Shown: positions 36,084 to 48,118, numbered from the stretch's first letter. The stretch: DNA of 64,000 nt from Ptychodera flava (GCF_041260155.1 NC_091944.1:17891772-17955771), one strand, 5' to 3'. Numbers and translations: made by a program. The notes: generated by a model not told the origin, from the sequence alone.

Positions 36084-38668
36084 TCTCTCTATCTGTCTGT
36101 CTATCTGTTTGTCAAATATTCTGTCCATCTGTCTCTCTGACTATCTGCCTTTGCTTGTATGTTGTATCTCTTTATGTCTCAGTCTATCATTGAGTCTTGG
36201 TCCATTTTTTCTATTTCTGTCTGTTTGAAAGACTCCCCATCTGTCTTATTCTGCTTCCCCATCTCGTTCTCCTTTGTAATTTATTAGATTGTCAAGGCAC
36301 ACGCATTTGGAAACATCTTATAAAGCCCATGATCGTCAACTATTTTACAACACATAACAAGTTTGAACCCCATTATTCACCATGTTTTCATACTTGTAGT
36401 CTAGGCTGTTCGTTGAATGTTCTCAAACGTCTGATAGTATAACATTGTGGTATCAAGTGCAAACCCCATTGACGTGAATTGACGTAATAATTGTCGATTT
36501 CCTTTTATTACGTACTCAGAGAAGCATTATCAGTGAAAGTGGCCTTTATAACGATAGTAAAGCACAAGTGCTACATTTGTTCTCGTAATTTAACTTATGG
36601 CCCATAACTGAAGAATTGCAAAGCGCAAACATTTTTTAAAAGTCATATAAATTTCAGCCAATAGACCGGAAAAGAAACATTGAAAACCAGAAAATTGATT
36701 TATATACGGACATCGACGCAAACCACCGCAAACCACACCATCTAACTCTTGGAGGCAGGTCTAATCTCATACGAAGGTCATTTTATCAAAGTTACTAAAT
36801 AGAGAAAGTTAGTGTGGTGATTTATTGCAACGGCCATTCCAATATGAAACTAAAGCATATCCAATAATCAGCATAAGTTAATTTAAATGATTTACAAGGC
36901 CGAGGAAACATTCTAAACATGTCAATAATAATAATGTTATTTTGAACCATAAAACTTAGTGGTGGTATTCCTGGTATTGGGAATAGGTCAAGAAAAGTCA
37001 TAATTCAGTCGTAAGTCTGATATACATAGGTGTTGCTTATATGTATCATCCTTTGCGAAACTGGATGTTTTGCTACAATAAATTAATCTGGTTCTCTATT
37101 GTGAAAATTGTATTATAACTTTACAATCGTGATCAGGTTGATGCAAAGAGTAAAAATATGAGTCGGCAGAGTAAGTTTTTATTACTTTATTTCTTTCTGT
37201 AATCAGATACAACGAAACAACGATTTAATGATGGAAAGATACGTGATGAATAAAGTCGTGGGCAGCGATACACAAAGATAATGACACTGTATACTGTAGA
37301 AGGCTGAGATCAATCATTTGCAAGAAATCTGAACAAAAACAACATGAGGATTTTCTATGAGTAACAATTTTAAAAATGTACAAAGTCGCCAAAGTAAATG
37401 CCAAGTCGGGAAGATAATCACTGTAGGGCAGGGAGTCAGCAGGGAACGCCAGTATGCAGTGAACGTTTCGTTCACTTATGGAGACCTGTCATCCGCATCA
37501 ACTTCCATACAGCTCATATCATCAGGCTGTACACAAAGTCATTTATTGTAGCTACTAGTATCCAAGGTTGATAGTATATCCTGTAGTTCTGACTTATGTC
37601 GCCACTCTTTAACCACACGTTTCACACCGGTACCGGTTTCTTCTTTGTAATTATTCTACCTTGTAGATACATTAATATATAAGTTTGGTATGTTCATATC
37701 AAATGCGGTATAAACCAGCGGGAAGGCCGGTATTTCAGTGAAAACCATTTAAGATTATATATGAACCGAGAGTGTACTTATTATTGAATTGTGGGGACTA
37801 ATATGAGAGTAGTGGCTCCGACTATCATCCCTCCTGTCGAAACTTGATAAAAACTAGGTTCACATTTAAGTTTGTAAAATGGTAAGAAGAAGTTTTTAAA
37901 ACGTTCATCAGGCTAACATACAAATGTTTTTTAATTGTTTTCTCCTGTATCCATTGAATCTAACTATAAATGCTAAATGGCATGTAATGAAAGAAGCTGA
38001 AGAAAACTTGCAGGTTTGTACAGACCAGTTCACAAATACAAATACAAACTTTATACAGACAGACTTCACAAAGTCAGTTAATTGACACAGAAGTATCACA
38101 TCAAGGTAATCCTAAGAACTTGTTAACTTAAATGTGTAAACTGTTCATTATTCTGCCAAATGTATCACTTTTTTCAAATCTTTGAACAATTTTACATATT
38201 TAATTACTTTTACTCTCATATACAACTCGAAATTCATTTTAGGATGTTATAAAGCTTTTGGCTTGTGGAAATATGGTGTAGTAATAGAGACACGTAGAAT
38301 TTGTTACGAACAGTGGACATTGGCGAACCTCACGTCATATATGTATAAATCTTGTAAATCTTGTATTTTTGTACAAAACAGGTTGAAATGTAACACGCAC
38401 TATGAGCTATTTTCGCAAGTATGTAATAAGTTACTGGACTAAAAATCACCTTAACTATTTCATGATAGTGGTTTGAACGAATCTCATTGTTTTCTATGGT
38501 AAAGTTAGACCTCTAGAGTGGGAAATGGGGTTGATGGGTTAAACTATCAACAAAAAGTGAATAAAGTGTGGAGCAGTTCACATTAACGTTTCAGCTCTGT
38601 TTAGCTCATTCCTAAGAAATGCTGACATGAGTTTTCAATGAAGGCCAGATACTTCAATACTGACCTAT
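33641..38668. repeat. Type II spacer, copy 5
   Basis: Same order as spacers 3 and 4 but with clear divergence. The tRNA-derived insertion is missing: empty site 'gtgaatatttcaaaac' at 34641-34656. (CTGT)n blocks at 35743-35925 and 36037-36130. 36770-37210 is close to identical with 10540-10980 in spacer 1. A plus-strand frame at 34338-34604 (88 codons) parallels those in spacers 3, 4 and 6. No receptor fragments. Confidence 0.8.
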
Positions 38669-39745
38669 TTAGACAACTGAGTTAGTGAGGCTCACTGAAA
38701 TATGCCCTTGGTTGGTGGAGCTTGTCTGCCCAGTATGTGTTGCTGGCACCACCTGGTTCGTTGTGGACAACTTCGAGCAACGGATCAGTTTACCTGTCAG
38801 GAGATCTTTGTATGCTTCTTTGAAATGTCTGTTGTTGACGCCATAAAGAAATGGGTTCATTACTCCGCCAATGTGTATCAGAGGGTAAGATAGGATGAAG
38901 CCTTCGATTGGCGGTCGTCGGTCCTGCAACTTTGCAATGAAAATGATGAAGGCAACCGGCAGGTAGCCAAGGAGAACAAGGCAAAAAATACCAAATACCA
39001 CAAGTAACATGCGCAGCTCTTGTGGGGTTGCAACTGTTACAGTTGAGCTCTGAGGCTGTGTAAAGGCGTGAGCTTGTACTCGGCACCTGCTCTTTAAGAC
39101 ATGAGCGATGATAAGGATGTACCACAGAATGACCAGAAAGGAAGGGGTATAAACGAGAGATATGAAGAAGAGTTTTGTCCCAGGTATTAGACAGCGAAAT
39201 GCTGTCGGATCATAAGACGACAGTGAAGTGTCTTTGTACACTGTGTATTGCGACACTATAGGTGCGCTCCAGGCGAAGATAATGGCCAGAGTAATGGTGA
39301 TTCCGTTTGTAAGTCTCTGATACATATTGTTATGGACGATATAGATGTATCGATTGATGGAGATAAACGCAGTCAGCCAGAGCGAAGTTGATATCATGAT
39401 GGGATGAAGTAAGTTGTGTATGAGACAGTACAGGGATCCAAGTCTCCAAACTCGATGGTAGTATGAGTGCATAGTCGGAAGAGAAATGAAGAGCGCCGAG
39501 ATGATATCTGTCAGACTGAGATTAACCAAGAAGAGGTTCATCCATGTTCTCAGTTTCTTCTTGAAGATGACGATCAAGATGAACATGATGTTCCCAACCA
39601 GTGTTCCCACTGCAAAGAGTAGTTCTAGTGATCCACACAGTTGTGTTATCCAATGTGCAGGCAACAAATCTGTAGCCAGGACGTGGTGTTTGTTGAGAGT
39701 AGTATTGGTTCTGTTCATCGTATCGTTAAGTTTCTCAAAAGCCAT
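38669..39745 (-). CDS. Rhodopsin-like (class A) GPCR, subfamily A, gene 6
   Basis: Intact intronless 358-residue receptor. Starts MAFEKLNDTMNRTNTTLNKH as gene 3 does; MNRTN is the alternative start. TM motifs: VGN, NLSLTD, CLIHNLLHP with the TM3 cysteine, NRYIYIVHNNMYQRL, FAWSAPIV, YTPSFLVILWY, GYLPVAF, YPLIHIGGVMNPFLY, then KLIRC. ECL2 carries KDTSLSSYDPTAFRC, with the cysteine expected to bond to TM3. TM6 and ECL3 are of the LQDRRPPIEGF type, unlike genes 2 and 3. Octamer ATGCAAAT lies upstream at 39820-39827. It is the intact relative closest to pseudogenes 4 and 5 and shows what they looked like before decay. Confidence 0.92.
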   Translation of the reverse strand: MAFEKLNDTMNRTNTTLNKHHVLATDLLPAHWITQLCGSLELLFAVGTLVGNIMFILIVIFKKKLRTWMNLFLVNLSLTDIISALFISLPTMHSYYHRVWRLGSLYCLIHNLLHPIMISTSLWLTAFISINRYIYIVHNNMYQRLTNGITITLAIIFAWSAPIVSQYTVYKDTSLSSYDPTAFRCLIPGTKLFFISLVYTPSFLVILWYILIIAHVLKSRCRVQAHAFTQPQSSTVTVATPQELRMLLVVFGIFCLVLLGYLPVAFIIFIAKLQDRRPPIEGFILSYPLIHIGGVMNPFLYGVNNRHFKEAYKDLLTGKLIRCSKLSTTNQVVPATHTGQTSSTNQGHISVSLTNSVV

Positions 39746-39819
39746 GCTTTACATGCGCTAGTGTGCAGCGTTTGACCGACTGAAACACATAAATATGTAG
39801 GCTTCCCTTTAAATCTTAC

Positions 39820-39827
39820 ATGCAAAT
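39820..39827. promoter_or_regulatory. Octamer motif upstream of gene 6
   Basis: ATGCAAAT at the same distance from the start as in genes 1 and 3. Confidence 0.45.
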
Positions 39828-41970
39828 AAAAACGCCTGCAATTTGCCGACATCCTTTCTCAATTGAAAGTTGTATTGAAGGTTAAACTGATTTTGACTTA
39901 TGCCGCGGAGGAAACAGTATTGTATTGTTCGAGTCAATGTTGAATTAGAGTCATTCAATAATTTGGCTTTATTTTGATTTCATATGTGGAGTTACTTTCG
40001 ACCACTGATACCGATAACCCTCCTTACAATTTTATAACCTAACTAGTTCATCGATCTTTACAGACAGCTGGAGAAAACATTGAAGGCTAAAGTGATCGTG
40101 ACTTTTCCTGTCGAGGAAATATATAGTTGTTATATTCGAGTCAATTTGGAATTTTACTAGTTCACTAATTGAGCTGTATGTTTCGAAGGCATCAGACAAA
40201 TTTCAGATGTTGATGTTTTTTCTGCCTCTGATTGCATGAAATACCGACAATTTGCAAATAATGAAGCGACACTTGCGCTTTCGTTTCTTGGTCTACTACC
40301 TCTAATTATTATCGAGAGATTACGATTGATTAAGATGAGAAGCTCAAAGAGATGATCTTGATGAGAACCTTGGAGCTGATATCTCTCTCTCAGTTTATTC
40401 ACAGACATGTCGACTCGCCTTTTTTATGAGCAGCCTACTTTTCGATGAAATAGCTGATAGCTTAGAAATTAAATTTTCTGAACTTAGAGGAGATTTGTGG
40501 CATGGTTTTCGTAGGCGAATCATAGACTTTAACTTTCTGTCTATCGTCTTCCCGTATTCTTGTGTGATTTCCATCTTTCGTAAAGAATCTAGAGTTCAAA
40601 ACCCGATAAATTTTGGAGATTCCTTATCGCTCTTGATCAGACGATCTTATGAGATTATATCTTCAGCTGCTGTCTGCGATATGTTTGTTCAAACAGAATC
40701 TGTCATGTTGTAGAAGACGATAAGAAAGACACACTTATCTGATTTGTGATGTGTTAAAATATTTCAATATTCTGACTGTAAATATCTCAAAACAGGAGTA
40801 TTTTTTAGTTTTAGCCATCAATCGGTATATTTTTTTCCGCAAGAATGAAAATAAAGTGATATAAACGTACATTAGTGTAGTGAACAAACTGATACTCTAG
40901 TTACCACGTTTTGGAAGACCATGTTATATGAATGTGGTGACATCAGTTTCATGAATGCTAGTTGATTATTTCAAAAGTTGACTCTATCCTTACATTAATG
41001 ACTATAAATGTGTCCCGAGAGAACAAGGTGTGAATGTTTTTGAATTCAAGGTATAGTGATAGATGTCTTTGCTCTGACATTCATTTTTACAAGTATTCTT
41101 TAAAACAAATTTCACTTGTATGACAATAAGAATTAATTACATTTTGAACTATCGAGAGTATTTGCGTAATTAAACACCTAAAGATCGAATGACTGAAAAG
41201 TGTGTAAAGATATTTCGCGAAACATGTAAAATCTGATAACAGACTGCCTTTTTTTCAGGTATAACTTCACCGCCGTCTAAGGTGGGCATTCCAGTTGGCG
41301 GAGTGGATTTCATATTACCAGTACCTGGCAGCGTACTGTCCCTCTAATCAAAGAATGTTTGAAAAGTAAGTCCGAAAAACTGTATGAAGTCAGGATACGC
41401 TTATCACTGACTCTTTACTGCTATGCTTTTACTGGTTTGCTGTCATTTTAAAATCATTTTGAACCTTGTGTATTCAAATTAAGTTGTCACTTGCTACTTG
41501 TTTAAGAATTTTAGATGTAATTTTCCCCAATTGATGTTATATAACAGTTACTTTAAATTTCAACTTTAGCAGAAATTTTAGGTCATTTGTTTCTCAAAAT
41601 ACAAAAACTGTCATGGTGACCTTTAAAGTGTATTCTTAATTTTTTAAGAGAATGGTTCAGAGCTTCAATAAAAAACTTTGAGCAAAAATAGTGTAGGTCT
41701 TTAAGTTTCGAGTTGCGTTTTACCTCTACGAAATCAAAGGTAAAATGAAAATTAGAAAAAAATACTTAACCCGTGGAAGACAGTACTGACTTACCAACTC
41801 GGTGCAATGCACATGTTAAAGGTATACAGTCACCTGTAATCTAAATATGCCCATATATAGTCAAAAGGGCGTTCCTTGGTATTCCCTGGTCCCTATCTAT
41901 CTGTCTGTACGTTTGTCTGTCTGTCTCTGATGTCCGTCTGTCACTCTCTATCCGTCTGTCTGCGTGTCTA

Positions 41971-42019
<49 letters not shown>

Positions 42020-42862
42020 GTCTGTCCGTCTGTCTGCGTGTCACCTGGATTGTTGTTAGGCCTACTATAAAAGTAGGAAGGTTTTGTAGAAATAGTGTCC
42101 ACATTATTTTAGTGAGATATATGCTAAGTTAACGTATACATGCTTTAAAGGCTTGAAGTCTGTCTGTCTCTTTTACGTCTTGTATTGTCCCTGTCTGTCT
42201 GTCCGTTTGTCTGACTGTCTGTCTGTCTGCGTGTCTGTCTGTTAGTCTGTTTGTCTGTCTCTGTCTGTCCGTCTGTCTGTGTGTCTGTCTCTCTATCTGT
42301 TTGTCTATCTGTCTGTCTAATTTTCTGTCCATGTGTCTCTCTGTCTGTCTGCCTTTGCTTTTATGTTGTATCCCTTTATGTCTCAGTCTATCATTGAGTC
42401 TTGGTCCATTTCTTTCCATTTCTATCTGCTTTAAAGACTCCCCATCTGTCTTATTCTGCTTCCCCCTCTTTGTAATTAATGAGATTATCAAGGCACATGC
42501 ATTTGGAAACATCTTATAAAGCCCATGATCGTCAACCATTTTACTACACGTAACAAGTTTGAACCCCATTATTCACCATGTTTTCATACTTGTAGTCTAG
42601 GCTGTTCTTTGAATATTCTCAAACGTCTGATAGTCAAACATTGTGGTACTGAGTATATCTGCCGTCGACGTCAATTGACGTAATAATTGTCGATTTCCTT
42701 TTATTACGTACTTTGAGAAGCATGATGAGTGAAAGTGGCCTTTATAACGATAGGAAAGCAGAAATGCTACATTTGTTCTCGTAATTTAACTTATGGCCCA
42801 TAACTGAAGAATTGCAAAGCGCAAATATTTTTTCTACCCTTATAAGTTGTAGTCAATAGACT
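39828..42862. repeat. Type II spacer, copy 6 (truncated)
   Basis: Follows spacers 3-5, with the empty tRNA-insertion site at about 40779 and (CTGT)n blocks at 41893-42041 and 42192-42330. It breaks off at about 42862, in the 'cagccaatagacc' region, and joins directly to receptor coding sequence, so the last 2 kb of the usual spacer are deleted. A plus-strand frame of 95 codons lies at 40426-40713. Confidence 0.8.
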
Positions 42863-42867
42863 ACAAC

Positions 42868-43235
42868 AGACATTTCTTTTAAACGTCTGTTGTTGACGCC
42901 ACAAAGAAATGGCTTCATTACTCCACCAATGAACGTGTATCAGGGGGTAAGATAGGATGAAGACTTCGATCGGCGGTCGTCGGTCGTGCAATTTTGCAAT
43001 GAAAATGATAATGGCAACCGGCAAGTAACCAAAAAGGACACGGCAAAAAATATCAAATATCACTAAATACAGTTAAGCTCTGAGACTGTGTGGAAGCATG
43101 ATCCTGTACTTGTCGCCTGTTTTTACGACATGTTCCTAGCTAGGGTACCTACTGGAAAGATTACATGTAGTTCTAGTGTACCACAAAACTGTGTTATCTA
43201 AAGTACAAAGACATAGTGTTGGTTGACCGTATACG
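42868..43235 (-). pseudogene. Subfamily A GPCR remnant with TM2-TM5 deleted
   Basis: Read on the minus strand: a TM1-like start (LCGTLEL-equivalent near 43170-43200), then a jump to the ICL3 'agtctcagagctta' block, then TM6-TM7 (FGYLPVAIIIFIAKLHDRRPPIE, then YPLIH). A 4-bp insertion near 42932 shifts the frame before NP. The C-terminal tail is missing because the copy is fused to spacer sequence at 42862. Not a gene. Confidence 0.85.
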
Positions 43236-43239
43236 TTTG

Positions 43240-44675
43240 TTTTAATATTTAACATTGGAGAAATTTAATGTATTTAACTTATAGACGATTTTTGGTGACT
43301 TTCATGAGTAAAGTATGAGTTTTTGTTTGATTATTTCTATTTTCTATCTCACTTTCTCTCTGGCTTTGTCGCTTTCTTCATGGCATTGATGTAACTTTGA
43401 CAGTTTATATGAACCCTAAACTGCCTTCAGATTTGTTCGTGTTTCTGATATAAACGAAACATACAAATCTCGATGTCTGAGATTTCTTGTCTCAGTTTTT
43501 GAGTTTTCTCGTCTCTCGTTTTGGAACGCCTTGTCAGATAAAAGTTTTTTTCTATATTTACTGTCTGTGAAATTTGTCTCTTGAGGGAAACTGTAGTTGT
43601 AGAATCGTAAGAAATCCTTAGAGCTTAGCGAAGACTGTTCGGATGTTTTAAATATTGTTATATTGAATCACTTTTGCGGTATCTGCCATCGGTCAAGTTT
43701 ATTCAGCAGGAATTTAGATGACATACCATCTCATGTTAAAGGATGGTAAACGAATTTCAAATTTAGCCACTCACGCTTGAAGGCCATTTTGAAAGTCGTG
43801 GCGACATTTCACATAAGAAACTTCCGACTTGTTGTTTTGTTGATGGAAACGGAAAGAATATCATCACGGTTCCATAGCATAGCTTCAATGAATGCTTATA
43901 TTGTCCACAGTTTCGTTTGAACTCCACATCGATTTTCAGGCTTTAGATCCACCTTAAAAATTATTCATAAATGAATGTTTGACCTTTATTTTTAAACATT
44001 TAATAGCCATATACATATGGTCTCTTTGCAGGCTCTTTGCCTTCACAATCACACAAGTAACTTTCAATATAAAGTGATACATATTTTGACTATCTTCGTT
44101 ATTATATGTCATAGAGACCGCAAGAGAATTATGCATAAAATCAAGTGATATTTAATCATAAAAGTACGAGTAAACGAGACAGTTTAAGTACACTAATCGA
44201 CAGTTTCGGAAATTTAATCCGTTACCTTGTTTTCTAGCCTTAAAAGAAACAAAATTTTGGTGATGAGTTCAACATGGCGCACAAAGTCTTTGGCGCAACA
44301 AGATTTGCAAACTTCATTTGAAAGTAGCGATAGCTATCCATGTGCTGAAGTATTTATTCCTCACCTCGACTCTATAAAACACATTTCATACTTCTAACAG
44401 TAAGGGTAACATATAATTTAGACCATGAAGAGTATCTACAAGTGTATACAAATAAAAGTTTCATATTCGTTCAGTAATCGGAACTTTCAGCTAGCCATCA
44501 CTGAAATCTACTCTCCTTTACTACGACCAACCAATGTCTTTTTTCGAATAGCCGTTAGTCATTGAGTTAACAAACATTTCAAACCTCTTTCCATATTAGC
44601 TTGTTTTCATCATGCAAAATTAAACAATTCATTCATTCAAGCTGTTACAAGATGTTTTTGACATTATTGTTCGAA
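43240..44675. other. 3' flank of subfamily B gene, non-coding
   Basis: No receptor-like or other coding sequence. Shared with 48120-49565 at about 99 percent by eye. It does not match the subfamily A spacers. Confidence 0.6.
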
Positions 44676-45761
44676 CTACAGTGCCCTGTCAGTTTCTAGG
44701 GATGTATCCATGCTGGTGGAAGGTAAACCGATATTATTGTCAGACGTTCCTACGTCCATTCTTGTTGTTAGCGGCGTCACAGCGTTGGCGGGCAGCCTGA
44801 TTGAGCAGCGGATAAGTTTGCCTGTCAACAGTTCCATGTATGCGTCTTTGAATTGTCTGTTGTTGACGCCGTATAGACAGGGATTCAACACTCCGCCGAT
44901 GTGCATCAGCGGGTAGGCACCGAGGAGGGCCTCGACAGGTGGTCTTCGGCCGAACAACTGGTAGATGTTGACGATTACCGCGAAGGGCAAGTAGCCGAGA
45001 AGGACCAGGCAAAAGACGCCGAATATCACCAGCGCCATGCGCACCTCTTGTGGAGTCGGCCCTGTTCTGACGGTTGTACTCTGAGGCTCTGCGGCGGCAT
45101 GGGTTCGGAGTCGGCGTCTGCTGTTGATCACGAATGCGATAATAGGGACGTACAGAACGCATACCATCGCTGTTGGGATGTATATGAAGAGAATGAAGAA
45201 GAAGTTGAATTCGGGCTTACGACAGCGAAATGCCGAGGGAGCATACGACGAAAGAGAAGCATCCATATATATCCTGTACTGTGCCAATACGGGAGCGACC
45301 CAAACAAATGTGATAGCTATTGTCATGGTGAATTTGTTTGTTAATTGTTGATATCTCTTGTTATGAACGATGTAGATATACCGATTCATGGAAATGCACG
45401 CTGTGAGCCAGAGCGACGTGGCCACCAGGATCGGATGCAGTAGGTTGTGTATGAGACAGAAGGTGGCTCCAAAGCGCCAACTCCTATGGTAATAGGCATC
45501 AGTGGTCGGGAGGGAGACGAACAGTGCTGCAATAATATCTGTTATACTCAGATTGACCAGGAACACGTTCATCCAGGATCTTAGTTTCTTCTTGAAGGCG
45601 ACAATCAGAATGAACATAGCGTTCCCTACGATTGCTCCGACCGCCAAGAGGAGTTCTAGTGTACCGCACAGATATGTTAGCCAAGATGGCGGCAAATCAT
45701 CGGCAGGCATAGCGTTGTCTGCGTTGTGTTCGTCAACGACAGTAGAATTTGTGCGATTCAT
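44676..45761 (-). CDS. Rhodopsin-like (class A) GPCR, subfamily B, gene 7
   Basis: Intact intronless 361-residue receptor, roughly 55-60 percent identical to subfamily A. Sequons NRT and NST at the N-terminus. TM1 carries IVGN, TM2 NLSITD, TM3 starts at C102 and ends in NRY (126-128), TM4 FVWVAP, TM5 IYIPTAM, TM6 GYLPFAV, TM7 YPLMHIGGVLNPCLY. Helix 8 ends KLIRC. ICL3 is Arg-rich (NSRRRLRTH) rather than Ser-rich. Start chosen at MNRTNST because the 16 codons upstream are in frame only in this copy: the sister gene has two extra bases there. It is also conserved in subfamily A. A TATA-like box (45826-45834) sits about 65 bp upstream. Confidence 0.93.
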   Translation of the reverse strand: MNRTNSTVVDEHNADNAMPADDLPPSWLTYLCGTLELLLAVGAIVGNAMFILIVAFKKKLRSWMNVFLVNLSITDIIAALFVSLPTTDAYYHRSWRFGATFCLIHNLLHPILVATSLWLTACISMNRYIYIVHNKRYQQLTNKFTMTIAITFVWVAPVLAQYRIYMDASLSSYAPSAFRCRKPEFNFFFILFIYIPTAMVCVLYVPIIAFVINSRRRLRTHAAAEPQSTTVRTGPTPQEVRMALVIFGVFCLVLLGYLPFAVIVNIYQLFGRRPPVEALLGAYPLMHIGGVLNPCLYGVNNRQFKDAYMELLTGKLIRCSIRLPANAVTPLTTRMDVGTSDNNIGLPSTSMDTSLETDRAL

Positions 45762-45825
45762 CGTTTCGCTGTTCCGCCACTTTGTCACGTTAACAAGCTT
45801 TGATATCAAAAATCACACAAGTTAT

Positions 45826-45834
45826 CTTATATAG
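45826..45834 (-). promoter_or_regulatory. TATA-like box of gene 7
   Basis: Minus strand reads CTATATAAG, 65 bp before the chosen ATG, so transcription would begin about 30-35 bp before that ATG. Kept at 50718-50726 in the sister copy. Confidence 0.5.
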
Positions 45835-47013
45835 CTGATTCTAAGCCTCTTTCAAATTCGTGGAAGTTGTTGCCTGTGGACATATTTTAAAATCTATCAA
45901 ATGTAGTTATTTACCGTAGTAGTTTTTTGCTTCTGGAAAATGGACTATTACGATTGTGTGTCGGTGGAGTAATTATGAGATCATCATGGATAATAAATGA
46001 TCTCAGGAAGCCAGAATCAGTTTGTTTGATCGACGATTGCGAAGTGTTCGTCACCATGTCGGGGCGAGCATCACTGTTTTTCGTGATAAAACGGTCTTTC
46101 GTTCACTTTCTAATTATTGATGGAATTTCATTTCTATTTTTGATTTCTCCCAGTGCGTAAATCATCGTAGACAGTCACTCAGAGCCTAGGATACCAGAAA
46201 AAAGATAGTTTCAGCTTTGCATGTCGAAATTTTAAACATTCAATGTGAACATATCTCGAATGATACAAATTATAAGGAACTGAACAGAAATAACGGGGGG
46301 GGGGGGGCAGTACAGTGGTTTTCAAATAATGCTGCACGCAATACAGTGACTGTTCAAAACTGCCTGTAAAAATGTCCATAACCAATTTCCATGCACAAAA
46401 AACTGTGACCTCCGGCGTATCAAAGTCCATATCAATAATATCCTAATTGACATGTGGTTTCTCGTTTAGCTTTCGACCTTTGACATGGTACTTTTAACCT
46501 TTACAATAATCACTTTTATGCAATGACAAGGAGATCACATTTCACGATAATAATAATTTATTCTATCAACTGCTTGATGAACAATTGGCTATCCAATATT
46601 GAAAGGAACAATGGCTGTAATGCTTTTCGTCTTTTATGGTTTGGCTTCCAGAGTGGACTGTTGTTTGTCAAGGAACGTGTATAGCACATGTAGCAAGTTT
46701 TTCAGGGAAATTATTCTTCATAGTTTACCCCGCGACTACCATGCGACGTGGATTGATATTTTGGGTGGTATTTTCAAACACCCTATTCTAATCGACAACA
46801 CTTATATCTATTGTCAAACAGATATAAATGCACAGATTTAGCTAATTTGAATCGCAAAACAATTCTTCATAGTTTTCTCATAGATCGCCATGTATGAATG
46901 AGTCAACATTTTCAGTGAAATACCAAAGTCAATTTCGTGTACACATAACCACTAGATTCTAATAAAGTACATTTATATCAATTGTCAAGCATCCAGAAAT
47001 GTACAGATATTGT
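45835..47013. other. Upstream region of gene 7 with tandem repeat
   Basis: Non-coding. Includes a G-run (46296-46309) and, from about 46680, two copies of a 150-180-bp repeat ('ttcatagttt(a/t)c...', 'ccatg(c/t)...gtcaacatttt') cut off at the duplication junction. Confidence 0.6.
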
Positions 47014-47760
47014 GTAACGTATACATGCTTTAAAGGCTTGAAGTCTGTCTGTCTCTTTTACGTCTTGTATTGTCCCTGTCTGTCTGTCCGTTTGTCTTAC
47101 TGTCTGTCTGTCTGCGTGTCTGTCTGTGTCTGTTAGTCTGTTTGTCTGTCTCTGTCTGTCCGTCTGTCTGTGTGTCTGTCTCTCTATCTGTTTGTCTATC
47201 TGTCTGTCTAATTTTCTGTCCATGTGTCTCTCTGTCTGTCTGCCTTTGCTTTTATGTTGTATCCCTTTATGTCTCAGTCTATCATTGAGTCTTGGTCCAT
47301 TTCTTTCCATTTCTATCTGCTTTAAAGACTCCCCATCTGTCTTATTCTGCTTCCCCCTCTTTGTAATTAATGAGATTATCAAGGCACATGCATTTGGAAA
47401 CATCTTATAAAGCCCATGATCGTCAACCATTTTACTACACGTAACAAGTTTGAACCCCATTATTCACCATGTTTTCATACTTGTAGTCTAGGCTGTTCTT
47501 TGAATATTCTCAAACGTCTGATAGTCAAACATTGTGGTACTGAGTATATCTGCCGTCGACGTCAATTGACGTAATAATTGTCGATTTCCTTTTATTACGT
47601 ACTTTGAGAAGCATGATGAGTGAAAGTGGCCTTTATAACGATAGGAAAGCAGAAATGCTACATTTGTTCTCGTAATTTAACTTATGGCCCATAACTGAAG
47701 AATTGCAAAGCGCAAATATTTTTTCTACCCTTATAAGTTGTAGTCAATAGACTACAACAG

Positions 47761-48118
47761 ACATTTCTTTTAAACGTCTGTTGTTGACGCCTTAAAGAAA
47801 GGCTTCATTACTCCACCAATGAACGTGTATCAGGGGGTAAGATAGGATGAAGACTTCGATCGGCGGTCGTCGGTCGTGCAATTTTGCAATGAAAATGATA
47901 ATGGCAACCGGCAAGTAACCAAAAAGGACACGGCAAAAAATATCAAATATCACTAAATACAGTTAAGCTCTGAGACTGTGTGGAAGCATGATCCTGTACT
48001 TGTCGCCTGTTTTTACGACATGTTCCTAGCTAGGGTACCTACTGGAAAGATTACATGTAGTTCTAGTGTACCACAAAACTGTGTTATCTAAAGTACAAAG
48101 ACATAGTGTTGGTTGACC
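47761..48118 (-). pseudogene. Subfamily A GPCR remnant, second copy
   Basis: Duplicate of the fragment at 42868-43235 with the same TM2-TM5 deletion and 4-bp insertion. Further small differences near 47792-47803 ('cgccttaaagaaaggc'). Confidence 0.85.

Larger units (their letters stand above)
42130..47013. repeat. 4.9-kb tandem duplication, copy 1
   Basis: From 'taacgtatacatgc' (42130) to 'acagatattgt' (47013), repeated at 47015-51935. It holds the second (CTGT)n block of spacer 6, a receptor fragment, gene 7 (subfamily B) and its upstream region. The end falls inside a 150-180-bp tandem repeat. Confidence 0.93.

Noticed and set aside
44740-45351. 140-, 147- and 75-codon frames overlapping the subfamily B genes
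   Set aside because: Shadow frames of the receptor coding sequence on other frames and strands.
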